NCBI GenBank assembly: GCA_947167695.1
Contig: CAMVIX010000007.1
Location: forward strand, 1 to 40,204
Length of the DNA stretch: 40,204 nt
Direction: 5' to 3'
From: an uncultured Clostridiaceae bacterium
GTDB taxonomy: Bacteria > Bacillota > Clostridia > TANB77 > CAG-508
Shown here: piece by piece, positions 30,097 to 39,815 of the stretch
Numbering within the stretch: position 1 is the stretch's first letter
Layout: each line of letters starts with the position of its first letter
The notes under the pieces: generated by a model
Told to the model about the DNA's origin: nothing
Seen by the model: the letters and a program-made list of their open reading frames with translations, nothing else
Database searches by the model: none
Program-made: the position numbers and the translations under genes

Positions 30097-31122
30097 TTGA
30101 ATAAAATAAAAGACTATACGATTGACGAATTAAAAGAAGAAATGACAAAACTTGGGGAAAAGCCATTTCGTGCTACTCAAATATGGGAATGGATATACAA
30201 AGAAAATGTTGCCTCATTTGATGAAATGACTAATTTATCTATAGAACTTAGAAATAAGCTAAAAGATAATTATGAAATAGGAACCTACAAAATCATAAGA
30301 AAACTAGAATCAAAAGATGGAACAAAGAAATTTTTATTTGATATTCTAGACGGAAATGCTATTGAAACAGTTCTTATGGATTATAAATTCGGTAAAAGTA
30401 TTTGTGTATCCACACAAGTAGGTTGCAAAATGGGGTGCAAATTCTGTGCATCTACAGGAATAGATTTTGTAAGAAGCCTAAGTTCAGGAGAAATTGTAGA
30501 ACAAATACTAGCAGTACAAAGAGAGGAACATGTAAAGGTTAGCAATGTAGTATATATGGGCATTGGAGAGCCACTAGATAACTATGATAATGTAGTTAAA
30601 TCATTAAAAATATTAAATGATCCAAAAGGCTTAAATATTGGAGCAAGACATATAAGCATATCAACAAGTGGACTTGTTCCCAAAATAAAAAAACTTGCAG
30701 ATGAAAAACTGCAGTGTACATTATCAATTTCACTTCATGCAACTACTAATGAAAAGAGAAGTGAAATGATGCCGGTAAATAAAGCATACCCAATAGAGGA
30801 ATTAATAGATGCATGCAAATATTATATAGAAAAAACAGGCAGAAGAATATCATTTGAATATGCTCTAGCAAAGGATAACAATGATAACTTAGATGATGCT
30901 AAACGTTTAGTAAAGCTTTTAAAAGGAATGGTAGCACACGTAAATTTAATTCCTATTAATAAAATAGAAAATGGTAAATATATAAAAAGCACTAATGAAA
31001 ATATATTAAAATTCAGGGACTTTTTAAATGAAAATGGAATAGTAGCTACAGTAAGAAGGGAATTAGGTTCGGACATAGATGCAGCATGTGGACAATTAAG
31101 AAGAAAGAACCTAGAAGAATAA
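30097..31122 (+). CDS. rlmN: Dual-specificity rRNA/tRNA methyltransferase RlmN
   Basis: CVSTQVGCKMGCKFCASTG, MGIGEPLDNYDNV, ISTSGLVPKI; TTG start at 30097 after GGGAGG. Confidence 0.96.
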   Translation: MNKIKDYTIDELKEEMTKLGEKPFRATQIWEWIYKENVASFDEMTNLSIELRNKLKDNYEIGTYKIIRKLESKDGTKKFLFDILDGNAIETVLMDYKFGKSICVSTQVGCKMGCKFCASTGIDFVRSLSSGEIVEQILAVQREEHVKVSNVVYMGIGEPLDNYDNVVKSLKILNDPKGLNIGARHISISTSGLVPKIKKLADEKLQCTLSISLHATTNEKRSEMMPVNKAYPIEELIDACKYYIEKTGRRISFEYALAKDNNDNLDDAKRLVKLLKGMVAHVNLIPINKIENGKYIKSTNENILKFRDFLNENGIVATVRRELGSDIDAACGQLRRKNLEE

Positions 31123-31133
31123 TAGGAGGAATA

Positions 31134-31862
31134 ATGAGAGCTTTTTCAAAAACAGACATTGGAAAATTAAGAAAAATGAATCAAGACTACATATATGTCT
31201 CCCCAGAAGATGATAGTTTAAAGCTATATATTTTAGCAGATGGAATGGGAGGATATAATGGCGGAGAAATAGCAAGCAGACTAGCAGTTGAATCTGCGAA
31301 AAACTATATTAAAAGTTATTTTTCAAGCATACAATTAGATAAAGACAGTATTTTGCAATTTTTAAAAGAAACAGTGGATTTTACTAATAAAACAGTTTAC
31401 CAAAGGGCAAGAGAAGAAAAAGATTTAGAGGAAATGGGCACTACTTTGGAAATCTGCCTAATACATTCAAACAGAGTATATATTGCACATGTAGGAGATA
31501 GCAGGATATATAGGATTAGAAAAAAATTCATGAGAAAGCTTACAACAGATCACAGCTATGTAGAAAAGCTTGTAAAAGACGGCACCATAACAAAAGAGCA
31601 AGCGTTTTCTCATCCAAAGAAAAATATGTTAACACAAGCTGTTGGATGTGAATTAGAAGTACATCCAGAAATTATAGTAAAAGGCTTTTTAAAAGATGAT
31701 ATATTATTAATGTGTTCAGACGGACTTACAAACATGGTGACAGAAAATGAAATCTATGACATAATTAGAACAGATGTGGAAAAAGCAAATGAAATTCTTA
31801 TATCACGTGCAAATGAACACGGAGGCATAGACAATATTAGCGTGATTATTGTAGAAAATTAA
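31134..31862 (+). CDS. prpC: PP2C-type Ser/Thr phosphatase (PrpC/Stp)
   Basis: TDIGKLRKMNQDYIYV, LADGMGGYNGGEIAS, AHVGDSRIYRI, LLMCSDGLTNMV; before prkC. Confidence 0.95.
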   Translation: MRAFSKTDIGKLRKMNQDYIYVSPEDDSLKLYILADGMGGYNGGEIASRLAVESAKNYIKSYFSSIQLDKDSILQFLKETVDFTNKTVYQRAREEKDLEEMGTTLEICLIHSNRVYIAHVGDSRIYRIRKKFMRKLTTDHSYVEKLVKDGTITKEQAFSHPKKNMLTQAVGCELEVHPEIIVKGFLKDDILLMCSDGLTNMVTENEIYDIIRTDVEKANEILISRANEHGGIDNISVIIVEN

Positions 31863-31876
31863 AGGAGAAGATAAAA

Positions 31877-33904
31877 ATGAATTTTGAAGGAAGATTGTTA
31901 GGTAACAGATACGAGCTTATTCAAAAAATTGGCGTAGGAGGAATGGCAACAGTATATAAGGCAAACGACCATGTGCTAAACCGATATGTCGCAGTAAAGA
32001 TTTTAAGAGATGAATTTACAACAGATAATGAATTTATACGTAGATTTAATACAGAAGCACAAGCAGCAGCAAGACTTACGCATCCGAATATTGTTTCAAT
32101 ATATGATGTAGGAAATGAAGCGAATGTGTATTTTATTGTAATGGAGTTAATTCAAGGTAAAACACTTAAAGAAATAATTGATGAAGAAGGAACTATTTCG
32201 TGGAAGTGGGCAACAAATATTGCAATACAGATTGCATCAGCTCTAGAAATGGCACACCGCAACAATATAATTCATAGAGATATTAAACCGCACAATATAA
32301 TAATAACAGAAGATGGGGTCGCAAAAGTAACAGACTTCGGTATTGCAAAAGCGGTATCGAACTCAACAATTACAGCATTTGGTACAACAATAGGTTCAGT
32401 ACATTATTTTTCACCTGAGCATGCAAGAGGTGGCTTTACAGATGCAAAATCTGATATATATTCATTAGGTGTAGTAATGTATGAAATGCTAACGGGAAGA
32501 GTACCATTTGATGCAGATACACCAGTTTCTGTGGCATTAAAACATATGCAAGAGATAGCCGTTGAACCTATAAAAATAAACCCACTAATACCGGAAAGCT
32601 TAAACAGAATTATTATAAAGGCTATGCAAAAAGATCCAGCAGAAAGATATCAAACAGCAACAGATATGCTTAGAGATTTAAAACAAGTTACAAAAAATCC
32701 TAACGGTGAATTTGTTGTCCTTGAAAATAGACAAAAAGAATTTGCAACTCAAAGAGTAGATATTTCTAATACAAATGTTGCAAAGGAGAAAACAAAAAAA
32801 CAAAATAAATTTGTAGAATTTTTTAGGAAACATAAATTTTTAAAAGTTCTTTTAATATTGGTAATGTGTGTGCTTATTTTCTTAGCGACAATGGGAATTA
32901 CAATAGGTGTTATAAATTCTCAAAAACCAAAACAAGTTCAAATACCGAATTTAGTAGGTAAAACACTAGATGAAGTAAAAGCATTAACAGATGAAGCAGG
33001 TTTAAAATTTGAGGCTACAGAAGAATTTAGCAGTGATGTGGAAAAAGATAAGGTTATTTCACAGGAGCCAAAATATACAGCAAACTATAAAGTATTAGAA
33101 AATTCTACTATAAAAGTTGCTGTAAGTAAGGGCGTGGAAATGACAATAGTTCCAAAAGTTGTTGGACTAAATAAGGATGAAGCTGAAAAAGCAATATTAG
33201 ATGCTGGATTAAGAGTTGAATTTGGAGAGGAAATTAGTGAAAAAATTGAAGCTAATTATATTATAAGGCAAGATCCTGAAGAAAAGAAAGAAGTAGCAAA
33301 AGGCACTATTGTTGGAATGGCAGTTTCCATTGGAAATGGAAAAGAAGAAGTCATTGTTCCAAATGTTTTAGGGAAAACTGAAGCAGAAGCAAGAAAAGAA
33401 ATTGAGGCAAACAAATTAGTAGTATCAATAAAATATGAAGAAAATATGCAAAAAACAAATGGAATAGTTTTAAGTCAAGATAAAGCTGGTGAAAGCCGAG
33501 CAGACGAAGGCACAACTGTTACAATTACGGTAAATAAATTGCCTGAAATAAAAAAAGGAACAATTAATGTAAATATAAAAGAATTAACTGGCTATAAAGA
33601 ACCAGATCCAACACCAATGCCAACATCTACTTCAAAAGCTAAATCAAATGAAACAGAAGAAACGAAAGTTAATTCAGAATCAACAAGCACTTCAAATGTT
33701 CAAGAGCCTAGAATAATTAAGCTTACAGTTGCAGTTGATGGAAACATATATTATGAAAAAGAGCATAGTGAAGCCACGGGAGTAATAAGTGTGCCAATAG
33801 AAGGAATAGGGAATGTAAGAGTGCAGGTAAAGATAGATGGAATAGTAAAGGCAGATAAATATTTAGATTTGAATTCGGAAGAGCCAACATTAAATATACC
33901 ATAA
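31877..33904 (+). CDS. prkC: Ser/Thr kinase with three PASTA domains (PrkC/StkP)
   Basis: IGVGGMATVYKANDH, HRDIKPHNIIITEDGVAKVTDFGIAK, TM, three PASTA repeats. Confidence 0.96.
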   Translation: MNFEGRLLGNRYELIQKIGVGGMATVYKANDHVLNRYVAVKILRDEFTTDNEFIRRFNTEAQAAARLTHPNIVSIYDVGNEANVYFIVMELIQGKTLKEIIDEEGTISWKWATNIAIQIASALEMAHRNNIIHRDIKPHNIIITEDGVAKVTDFGIAKAVSNSTITAFGTTIGSVHYFSPEHARGGFTDAKSDIYSLGVVMYEMLTGRVPFDADTPVSVALKHMQEIAVEPIKINPLIPESLNRIIIKAMQKDPAERYQTATDMLRDLKQVTKNPNGEFVVLENRQKEFATQRVDISNTNVAKEKTKKQNKFVEFFRKHKFLKVLLILVMCVLIFLATMGITIGVINSQKPKQVQIPNLVGKTLDEVKALTDEAGLKFEATEEFSSDVEKDKVISQEPKYTANYKVLENSTIKVAVSKGVEMTIVPKVVGLNKDEAEKAILDAGLRVEFGEEISEKIEANYIIRQDPEEKKEVAKGTIVGMAVSIGNGKEEVIVPNVLGKTEAEARKEIEANKLVVSIKYEENMQKTNGIVLSQDKAGESRADEGTTVTITVNKLPEIKKGTINVNIKELTGYKEPDPTPMPTSTSKAKSNETEETKVNSESTSTSNVQEPRIIKLTVAVDGNIYYEKEHSEATGVISVPIEGIGNVRVQVKIDGIVKADKYLDLNSEEPTLNIP

Positions 33905-33926
33905 GTAAAAACATTGTAGGAGGTAA

Positions 33927-33971
33927 GAGCCAAAGAGGACACCATTAAAAAAGAAGTGTCTCCTTTGGCTC
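33927..33971. repeat. Hairpin between rpe Shine-Dalgarno and start codon
   Basis: GAGCCAAAGAGGACAC / GTGTCTCCTTTGGCTC, 16-bp arms with 2 mismatches. Confidence 0.8.
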
Positions 33972-33981
33972 AAGATTAAAC

Positions 33982-34626
33982 ATGGAAATATCAACATCAA
34001 TTTTATCAGTAAAAAAAGAAGATGCAGTACAAACATTTTATAACATTGAAGTAGCGAAGACAGATTATTTTCACATAGATGTAATGGATGGTAAATTTGT
34101 AGAACAAAACACAACAGAATTTATGAAAGAATCAGCTCAAACCATAGAACATATATCAAATATACCACTAGATGTACATCTGATGGTGGAAGATGCAAAG
34201 AAGTATGCAGAAGAATATTTATTATTTAATCCAGGATTTATAACTGTGCATGTAGAAAGTAAAAACAGTAAAGAAGCTTTAGAAATAATAAAACAAGAGG
34301 GAATAAAGGCTGGAATTTCAATAAAACCGAACACACTGGTAGAGGAAATAAAAGAAATATTACCATATGTAAATTTAGTATTAGTAATGACAGTAGAACC
34401 AGGTCTTGGTGGCCAAAAATTAATTCTAGAAACTGTGGATAAAATAAAAGAATTACATGATTACAGAATACGAAATAATCTAGACTATTATATAGAAGCA
34501 GACGGTGGAATTAATTTAGATACAATAGATTTAATAAAAGAAGCAGGAGCAGATATTGCTGTGTGTGGGACAGCTATTATTAATGCAGAAGATATGAAGC
34601 AAACAATAAAAGAATTAAAAAAATGA
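33982..34626 (+). CDS. rpe: Ribulose-phosphate 3-epimerase
   Basis: STSILSV...YFHIDVMDGKFV, LDVHLMVEDAKKY, VLVMTVEPGLGGQKLI, EADGGINLDTI. Confidence 0.95.
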   Translation: MEISTSILSVKKEDAVQTFYNIEVAKTDYFHIDVMDGKFVEQNTTEFMKESAQTIEHISNIPLDVHLMVEDAKKYAEEYLLFNPGFITVHVESKNSKEALEIIKQEGIKAGISIKPNTLVEEIKEILPYVNLVLVMTVEPGLGGQKLILETVDKIKELHDYRIRNNLDYYIEADGGINLDTIDLIKEAGADIAVCGTAIINAEDMKQTIKELKK

Positions 34627-34648
34627 GCCCTTGGCTCATTTTTTTAAT
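34621..34648. terminator. Terminator after rpe
   Basis: AAATGAGCC-CTT-GGCTCATTT plus TTTT. Confidence 0.9.
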
Positions 34649-34660
34649 TCTTAATTATTT

Positions 34661-35908
34661 TTATTCAGATTTTCTGTTATTCAAAATGTTTCTAACAATT
34701 AATCCCAATCCATAAATTGAAACTAAGCATGTTACGATTCCTCCTACATAAGGAATCAATCCAACTGCCCAAATAACAAGTGCTGTGATAATTACTGCAA
34801 AAATATTATGAGCTTTTTTTAGAGGCTCAACTTTATTAGCAATAATGCCTGCTATTCCAATAGTTGCGATAGGAATTGATAGCATAAATACAAGTAAAGC
34901 CCATACAGCAAGTACAAGGAAACCAATAGGTCCTCCAATATATGTTATAATTAGTACTATAGATGCAATTACAGGTAAAACTAAACCTGCTAAACCAAGT
35001 CCTAAAGTAGGTAGTATTTTATTAATCTCGACATTTTCTAGTTTATTTAAGAATTTTGGAGCAATTAAAATAATTATTCCAAGTAAAGCAACTGTAACAA
35101 CAAGTGAATAAACAAAACTCATTAAATAAGAAAGAACTGGATTTGTGTTATTTTCCGCATCAATATTCTTCTCACTATAATCTATAGAACCTTTAACTAC
35201 CCCATCAGGTATTTGTATTGCTTCTTTTGAAGAGTAATTAAGATTTCCATAAATTTTTGCACCTTCACCTAAAGAAATTTCACCAGCTGCGATATATGCG
35301 TTCCTTCCAATACCACCATTTAGTGTAAGCTTATTAGCTGTAACTCTTATATCTCTATTTACTGCACCTTTTTCATTAATAATTATTTCAGAACATGCAC
35401 CATATAAGTCTCCGCCGTAAACGTATCCGTCAATTGTAAGAGTGTTAGCCAATACATATAAATTACCATAGATTAAAGCATCACTTCCAATAGTTACTGT
35501 ATTACCAGCAATAAATACGTCTCCACCAACAACACTATTAAATGTGATATCATTTCCCATGATATATGCATTTCCATCTACAATTCTTTTATAATCAACT
35601 GTAGTATCAAAAAGGAAAAGGTCGTTTTGAAGCATTTCCTCTTGATTAGTAGTTGATGACTGACTATTAGTTTCTCCAGTCTCTCCAGTTTCTTCTGTTG
35701 CACCTATTGTTTCTGTATTTTCTGGAGCTGAAACAACTGATACAGGTTCAGTAGTATCTTTTGCATCTTCTGGAGCTTCAGAAGTTAGTGCAGTATCTGG
35801 AGCTGTGCTTGGAGCTGCTACTTCTGCATTTTCTGCATAGCAGGTTACTGCAAAAAGCATTACTAAAATTATGCTCATTGCGAAAGCTTTCTGAATTTTT
35901 TTAAACAT
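34661..35908 (-). CDS. Secreted/membrane bactofilin-like (polymer-forming) protein
   Basis: Signal peptide MFKKIQKAFAMSIILVMLFAVTCYA, Thr/Glu linker, beta-helix-like VGGDVFIAGNTVTIGSDALIYGNLYVLANTLTIDG repeats, C-terminal TMs; ATG 35908. Confidence 0.8.
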   Translation of the reverse strand: MFKKIQKAFAMSIILVMLFAVTCYAENAEVAAPSTAPDTALTSEAPEDAKDTTEPVSVVSAPENTETIGATEETGETGETNSQSSTTNQEEMLQNDLFLFDTTVDYKRIVDGNAYIMGNDITFNSVVGGDVFIAGNTVTIGSDALIYGNLYVLANTLTIDGYVYGGDLYGACSEIIINEKGAVNRDIRVTANKLTLNGGIGRNAYIAAGEISLGEGAKIYGNLNYSSKEAIQIPDGVVKGSIDYSEKNIDAENNTNPVLSYLMSFVYSLVVTVALLGIIILIAPKFLNKLENVEINKILPTLGLGLAGLVLPVIASIVLIITYIGGPIGFLVLAVWALLVFMLSIPIATIGIAGIIANKVEPLKKAHNIFAVIITALVIWAVGLIPYVGGIVTCLVSIYGLGLIVRNILNNRKSE

Positions 35909-35989
35909 AAAATCTCCTCCCAAAATATATTTTAACAATGTAAATAATATATCGTAAAAAGGAGTTTGTCAATTGAATTTACAAAAATT

Positions 35990-36112
35990 TTACGTTTTTT
36001 TGAAATAAGCACAATCTTTTGCAGGAGTTATCGATTCAGCTTTAATGTCCTCTAATGTACATTTACCGTCTTTTTGATAAACACAATTTGATGAGCAATT
36101 AATGTTCGTCAA
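35990..36112 (-). CDS. Cys-rich 40-aa micro-ORF
   Basis: TTG start after AGAGGTGG; MTNINCSSNCVYQKDGKCTLEDIKAESITPAKDCAYFKKT, four Cys in a metal-site-like arrangement. Confidence 0.7.
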   Translation of the reverse strand: MTNINCSSNCVYQKDGKCTLEDIKAESITPAKDCAYFKKT

Positions 36113-36162
36113 AATTACCACCTCTTAAAACTCTAGTATTACAAAAATGATGATAATTATGT

Positions 36163-36225
36163 ATGAAAAATAGTGAAATTGGGGACAGGTTTGTAAACCT
36201 GTCCACCAATTTCATTATTTTTCAT
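36163..36225. repeat. REP-like palindrome extending into nth
   Basis: ATGAAAAATAGTGAAATTGGGGACAGGTTT-GT-AAACCTGTCCACCAATTTCATTATTTTTCAT, about 30-bp arms with one mismatch and one bulge. Confidence 0.93.
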
Positions 36226-36841
36226 TCCAACTACAAAAATTTATTATAGGACAATTATCGCATTTCGGGTTTCTTGCTGTGCAACAATTACGTCCGTGCC
36301 ATATAAATAAATGATTAATATCTTTTAAATACTTATTAGGGAAAATACGTAGTAAATCCTGCTCTATTTTTTCTGGTTCAGACTCATTCGATAAACCAAT
36401 TCTATTTGAGATCCTTTTTGCATGTGTATCTACTGCAATTCCACATGGCTTCCCAAAAGCTTCAAGCATAACTACATTAGCACTTTTCCTTCCAACACCA
36501 GGTAAGCTTATTAAATCTTTCATATTTTGTGGAACATTTCCACCAAAATCTTTTATAATTTTTTTACTACATGCTATAATGTTTTTAGCTTTACTTTTAT
36601 AAAACCCACATGGATGAATAAGATTCTCAAGTTCTGAAACATCTATACTTGCAAAATCTTCAGGTTTATTATATTTCCTAAAAATAAAAGGAGTGGTTTT
36701 ATTTACTCTTTCATCTGTACATTGAGCAGAAAGCATTACAGCTATAACTAGCTCAAATGGAGAGCTAAAATCTAAACTGCATTTTGCATCAGGGTAAGTT
36801 TTCTTTAATATTTCAACAATTTCAATATTTTTGTTTTTCAT
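36215..36841 (-). CDS. nth: Endonuclease III
   Basis: LIAVMLSAQCTDERVNKTTP, LPGVGRKSANVVMLEAFG, VDTHAKRISNRIGL, [4Fe-4S] C-x6-C-x2-C-x5-C. Confidence 0.96.
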   Translation of the reverse strand: MKNKNIEIVEILKKTYPDAKCSLDFSSPFELVIAVMLSAQCTDERVNKTTPFIFRKYNKPEDFASIDVSELENLIHPCGFYKSKAKNIIACSKKIIKDFGGNVPQNMKDLISLPGVGRKSANVVMLEAFGKPCGIAVDTHAKRISNRIGLSNESEPEKIEQDLLRIFPNKYLKDINHLFIWHGRNCCTARNPKCDNCPIINFCSWNEK

Positions 36842-36901
36842 TTATATCACCTTTTTTACATAATTTAATATAATATAATAAAGAAAAGGAGGTAATAGAT
36901 T

Positions 36902-37051
36902 ATGTTTAGACTTCTGAAAAAGACACTATCTGTATGTTTAATAGGATTTGGATTTGGTGTCTTGCTTGTAATCTTACTTCCGTTTACAGGATGGCTTTTT
37001 ATAATAGGAATAGCACTAATTTCTGCCGGCATAGCATGCTTATTGGGCTGA
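36902..37051 (+). CDS. 49-aa two-helix membrane micro-protein
   Basis: SD AAAGGAGG; MFRLLKKTLSVCLIGFGFGVLLVILLPFTGWLFIIGIALISAGIACLLG. Confidence 0.7.
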   Translation: MFRLLKKTLSVCLIGFGFGVLLVILLPFTGWLFIIGIALISAGIACLLG

Positions 37052-37083
37052 AACAATCTACATAATAAAGGAGTGAATTAAAA

Positions 37084-37158
37084 ATGACAGTAGTTGTAAA
37101 AAAAGTTCCTAAATTTTTACGAGGATTCGTAAAGTTAATATTTGGGATTAAAGACTGA
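37084..37158 (+). CDS. spoVM: SpoVM-like amphipathic micro-protein (24 aa)
   Basis: SD AAAGGAGTG; MTVVVKKVPKFLRGFVKLIFGIKD shares P9-K10-F11-L12 with Bacillus SpoVM MKFYTIKLPKFLGGIVRAMLGSFRKD; next to rpmB and downstream of prkC-rpe as in Bacillus. Confidence 0.8.
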   Translation: MTVVVKKVPKFLRGFVKLIFGIKD

Positions 37159-37242
37159 TGGAAAGAGGATGAATTTGGGGACGGGTCTAAAAATTACCTT
37201 CGTATTTTTTGGATCCGTCCCCAAATTCATCCTCTTTCCATC
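37157..37242. repeat. REP-like palindrome between spoVM and rpmB
   Basis: GATGGAAAGAGGATGAATTTGGGGACGG (37157-37184) is the exact reverse complement of 37215-37242; 30-nt loop. Confidence 0.93.
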
Positions 37243-37245
37243 TTT

Positions 37246-37443
37246 TTAAGCCTTATTAACTTTTCCAGAACGTAAACATTTAGCACAAACCTTAATTTTT
37301 TTAGGCTCTCCATTAACAATAGCCTTAACTGTTCTTAAGTTTGGTTTAAATGTTCTTGTACTTCTCTTACTAATATGTGAACGAGTTATACTTAATTGAT
37401 TTCCAAAATTAACACTTTTATCACAAATCTCACACTTTGCCAT
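37246..37443 (-). CDS. rpmB: 50S ribosomal protein L28
   Basis: AKCEICDKSVNFGNQLSITRSHISKRSTRTFKPNL. Confidence 0.96.
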   Translation of the reverse strand: MAKCEICDKSVNFGNQLSITRSHISKRSTRTFKPNLRTVKAIVNGEPKKIKVCAKCLRSGKVNKA

Positions 37444-37626
37444 TTATAACGCACCTCCTAATTGATAACTAATTATGACTAATGTTTAGTTTAACACAAA
37501 ATTAAAAAAAACACAATACTTTTTGCAAAATTTGTGAAAAGTATAAATTAAAATGAAGTTGTTTCTGCAGAAAAATACAATTTGCGTTACTTTGGAATAT
37601 GTGATATAAATATCTTAGGTGATAAT

Positions 37627-39674
37627 ATGAATGACCTTAATAAATCTGTTCAATATATTAAAGGGGTTGGACCTGCTAAATTAAAGCTTTTAGAAAAGCT
37701 TCGGTATAAATACACTAGAAGACCTTATAACCTACTACCCCAGAGACTATGAAGACAGATCTAAACCAAGAAATATAGAAGACTTGGCAGACGGTGAATT
37801 TGGCTTAATAAAGGGAATAGTTATGTCTAGAATGAATAATACAAGAATTCATGGCGGCAGAACAATGCAAAGGATAATTGTAAGAGATGAAACAGCAACC
37901 TGCCAAATTACATGGTTTAATCAACCATATTTAAAAGACAAATTTATTCTAGGAGAAACTTATTATTTTTATGGAAAGGCATCTGTAAAATTAGGTCGAT
38001 TTGACATGACAAGCCCAGTGTATGATACAGAAGATAGTAAGAAAAATACAGGAAGAATAATACCACTTTATCCTGCAACATATGGATTATCGCAAAACAC
38101 AATAAGAACAATTATAGAAAACGGACTAAAAGATGCAGGAAGTATAGAAGAGACATTACCAAATGCTGTGCTTAATCAAAAACACTTAATAGGCTTAAAT
38201 GATGCAATACACCAAATACATTTTCCAGAAGATTTTTCGGAGTTTAAAGATGCAAGAAACAGGCTCGCTTTTGAAGAATTATTTAGTATGCAACTAGCAC
38301 TTTTAAGCTTAAAAAATGAAGCACGTAACGAAGAAGACGGAATTGCTTTTTCAAAAGATGCAAAAATGTCGGATATAGTTTTCAATCTTCCATTTAAACT
38401 TACAAAAGCACAAACGAGAGTACTTGAAGAAATAGATCAAGATATGGAAAGCCAAAAGCCCATGAACAGATTGCTTCAAGGAGATGTTGGCTCACGGAAA
38501 AACCATAGTAAGCATAGCCACAGCATATAAAGCTGTAAAATCTGGTTATCAAGCAGCTATAATGGTACCTACTGCTATCTTAGCAGAGCAACATATGGAA
38601 AGCTTTAAAGAAATACTTGATAAATATGAAATAAAAACAGAACTTCTAATTAGCAGTATTACCAAAAAGAAAAAAGAAGAAATTATAGAGAGATTATCAA
38701 AAGGAGAAATAGATATTATAATTGGCACGCACAGCTTGCTTGAAGAGAATGTTCAGTTTAAAAATCTTGGACTTGTTGTAACAGATGAGCAGCACCGCTT
38801 TGGCGTAAGGCAAAGAAGTAAAATAGTATCTAAAGGCAAAAACCCAGACGTGCTTGTAATGACAGCAACACCAATTCCAAGAACTTTAGCACTTATATTA
38901 TATGGAGACCTAGATATTTCAATAATAGACGAGCTTCCACCTAACAGAAAGAAGATAGAAACTTATGCAGTTACTAAACAGCTAGAACAAAGAGTGAATA
39001 ATTTTATTGAAAAGCAAATAAAAATGGGAAGGCAAGCATACGTAGTGTGTCCGCTAGTAGAAGAAAATGAGGAAATAGAGGCTCAGTCTGTAATAGAACT
39101 CGCCCAGAAGTATAAAAATAAAATATTCCCAAATTATAGGGTAGAATATTTACATGGCAAGATGAAAGCAAAAGAAAAAGATGATATAATGCAACAATTT
39201 AAAGAGGGGCAAATACAAATACTTATTTCAACAACAGTAATTGAAGTAGGAGTAAATGTACCAAATGCGTGCCTAATGGTAGTAGAAAATGCGGAAAGAT
39301 TTGGTCTAGCCCAACTTCATCAATTACGTGGTAGAGTAGGTAGAGGCGAAAACCAAAGCTATTGTATACTGAAATATCAAGGAAATAGTGAGGTAATAAG
39401 GCAAAGAATGAAGGTAATGCAAGATACTAACGACGGTTTCATAATATCTGAAAAAGACTTAGAACTTCGTGGCACAGGAGAGTTTTTTGGTACAAAACAA
39501 CATGGACTTCCTGAATTTAAAATTGCGAACTTATTTTCAGATATGGAAATGCTAAAAGAGGCACAAGCCTTAGCAAACAAAATTGTAGATGAAGACAAGC
39601 ATTTAGAAAAAGAAGAAAACATACTTCTTAAAAAAATGGTAGAAAAGAGATTTGAAAACAGAATTAACATATAG
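37627..39674 (+). CDS. recG: ATP-dependent DNA helicase RecG, requires two +1 shifts at CGG (extra C at 37702 and 38495)
   Basis: MNDLNKSVQYIKGVGPAKLKLLEKL then GINTLEDLITYYPRDYEDRS, LLQGDVGS then GKTIVSIATAYKAV; DEQHRFGVRQR, LRGRVGRGENQSYC. Length 2048 = 3n+2. Confidence 0.95.
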
Positions 39675-39690
39675 TATTTTCACAAGTGGT

Positions 39691-39704
39691 CGCTCCCGGG
39701 AGCG
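39691..39704. terminator. GC-rich perfect palindrome after recG
   Basis: CGCTCCCGGGAGCG. Confidence 0.5.
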
Positions 39705-39754
39705 GAAAAGCGAAAGGATACAACAAAACATGTAGTAAAATGTCAAATATTATA

Positions 39755-39803
39755 CCTAAAACATATAATATAATATAATATAATATAACTTGTATGTTTT
39801 AGG
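39755..39803 (+). promoter_or_regulatory. Hairpin with TATAA x5 SSR in loop, overlapping the SD of the downstream gene
   Basis: CCTAAAACATA (39755-39765) pairs with TATGTTTTAGG (39793-39803); TATAA x5 at 39764-39788; AGGAGG begins at 39801. Confidence 0.75.
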
Positions 39804-39815
39804 AGGTGAAAGCTT

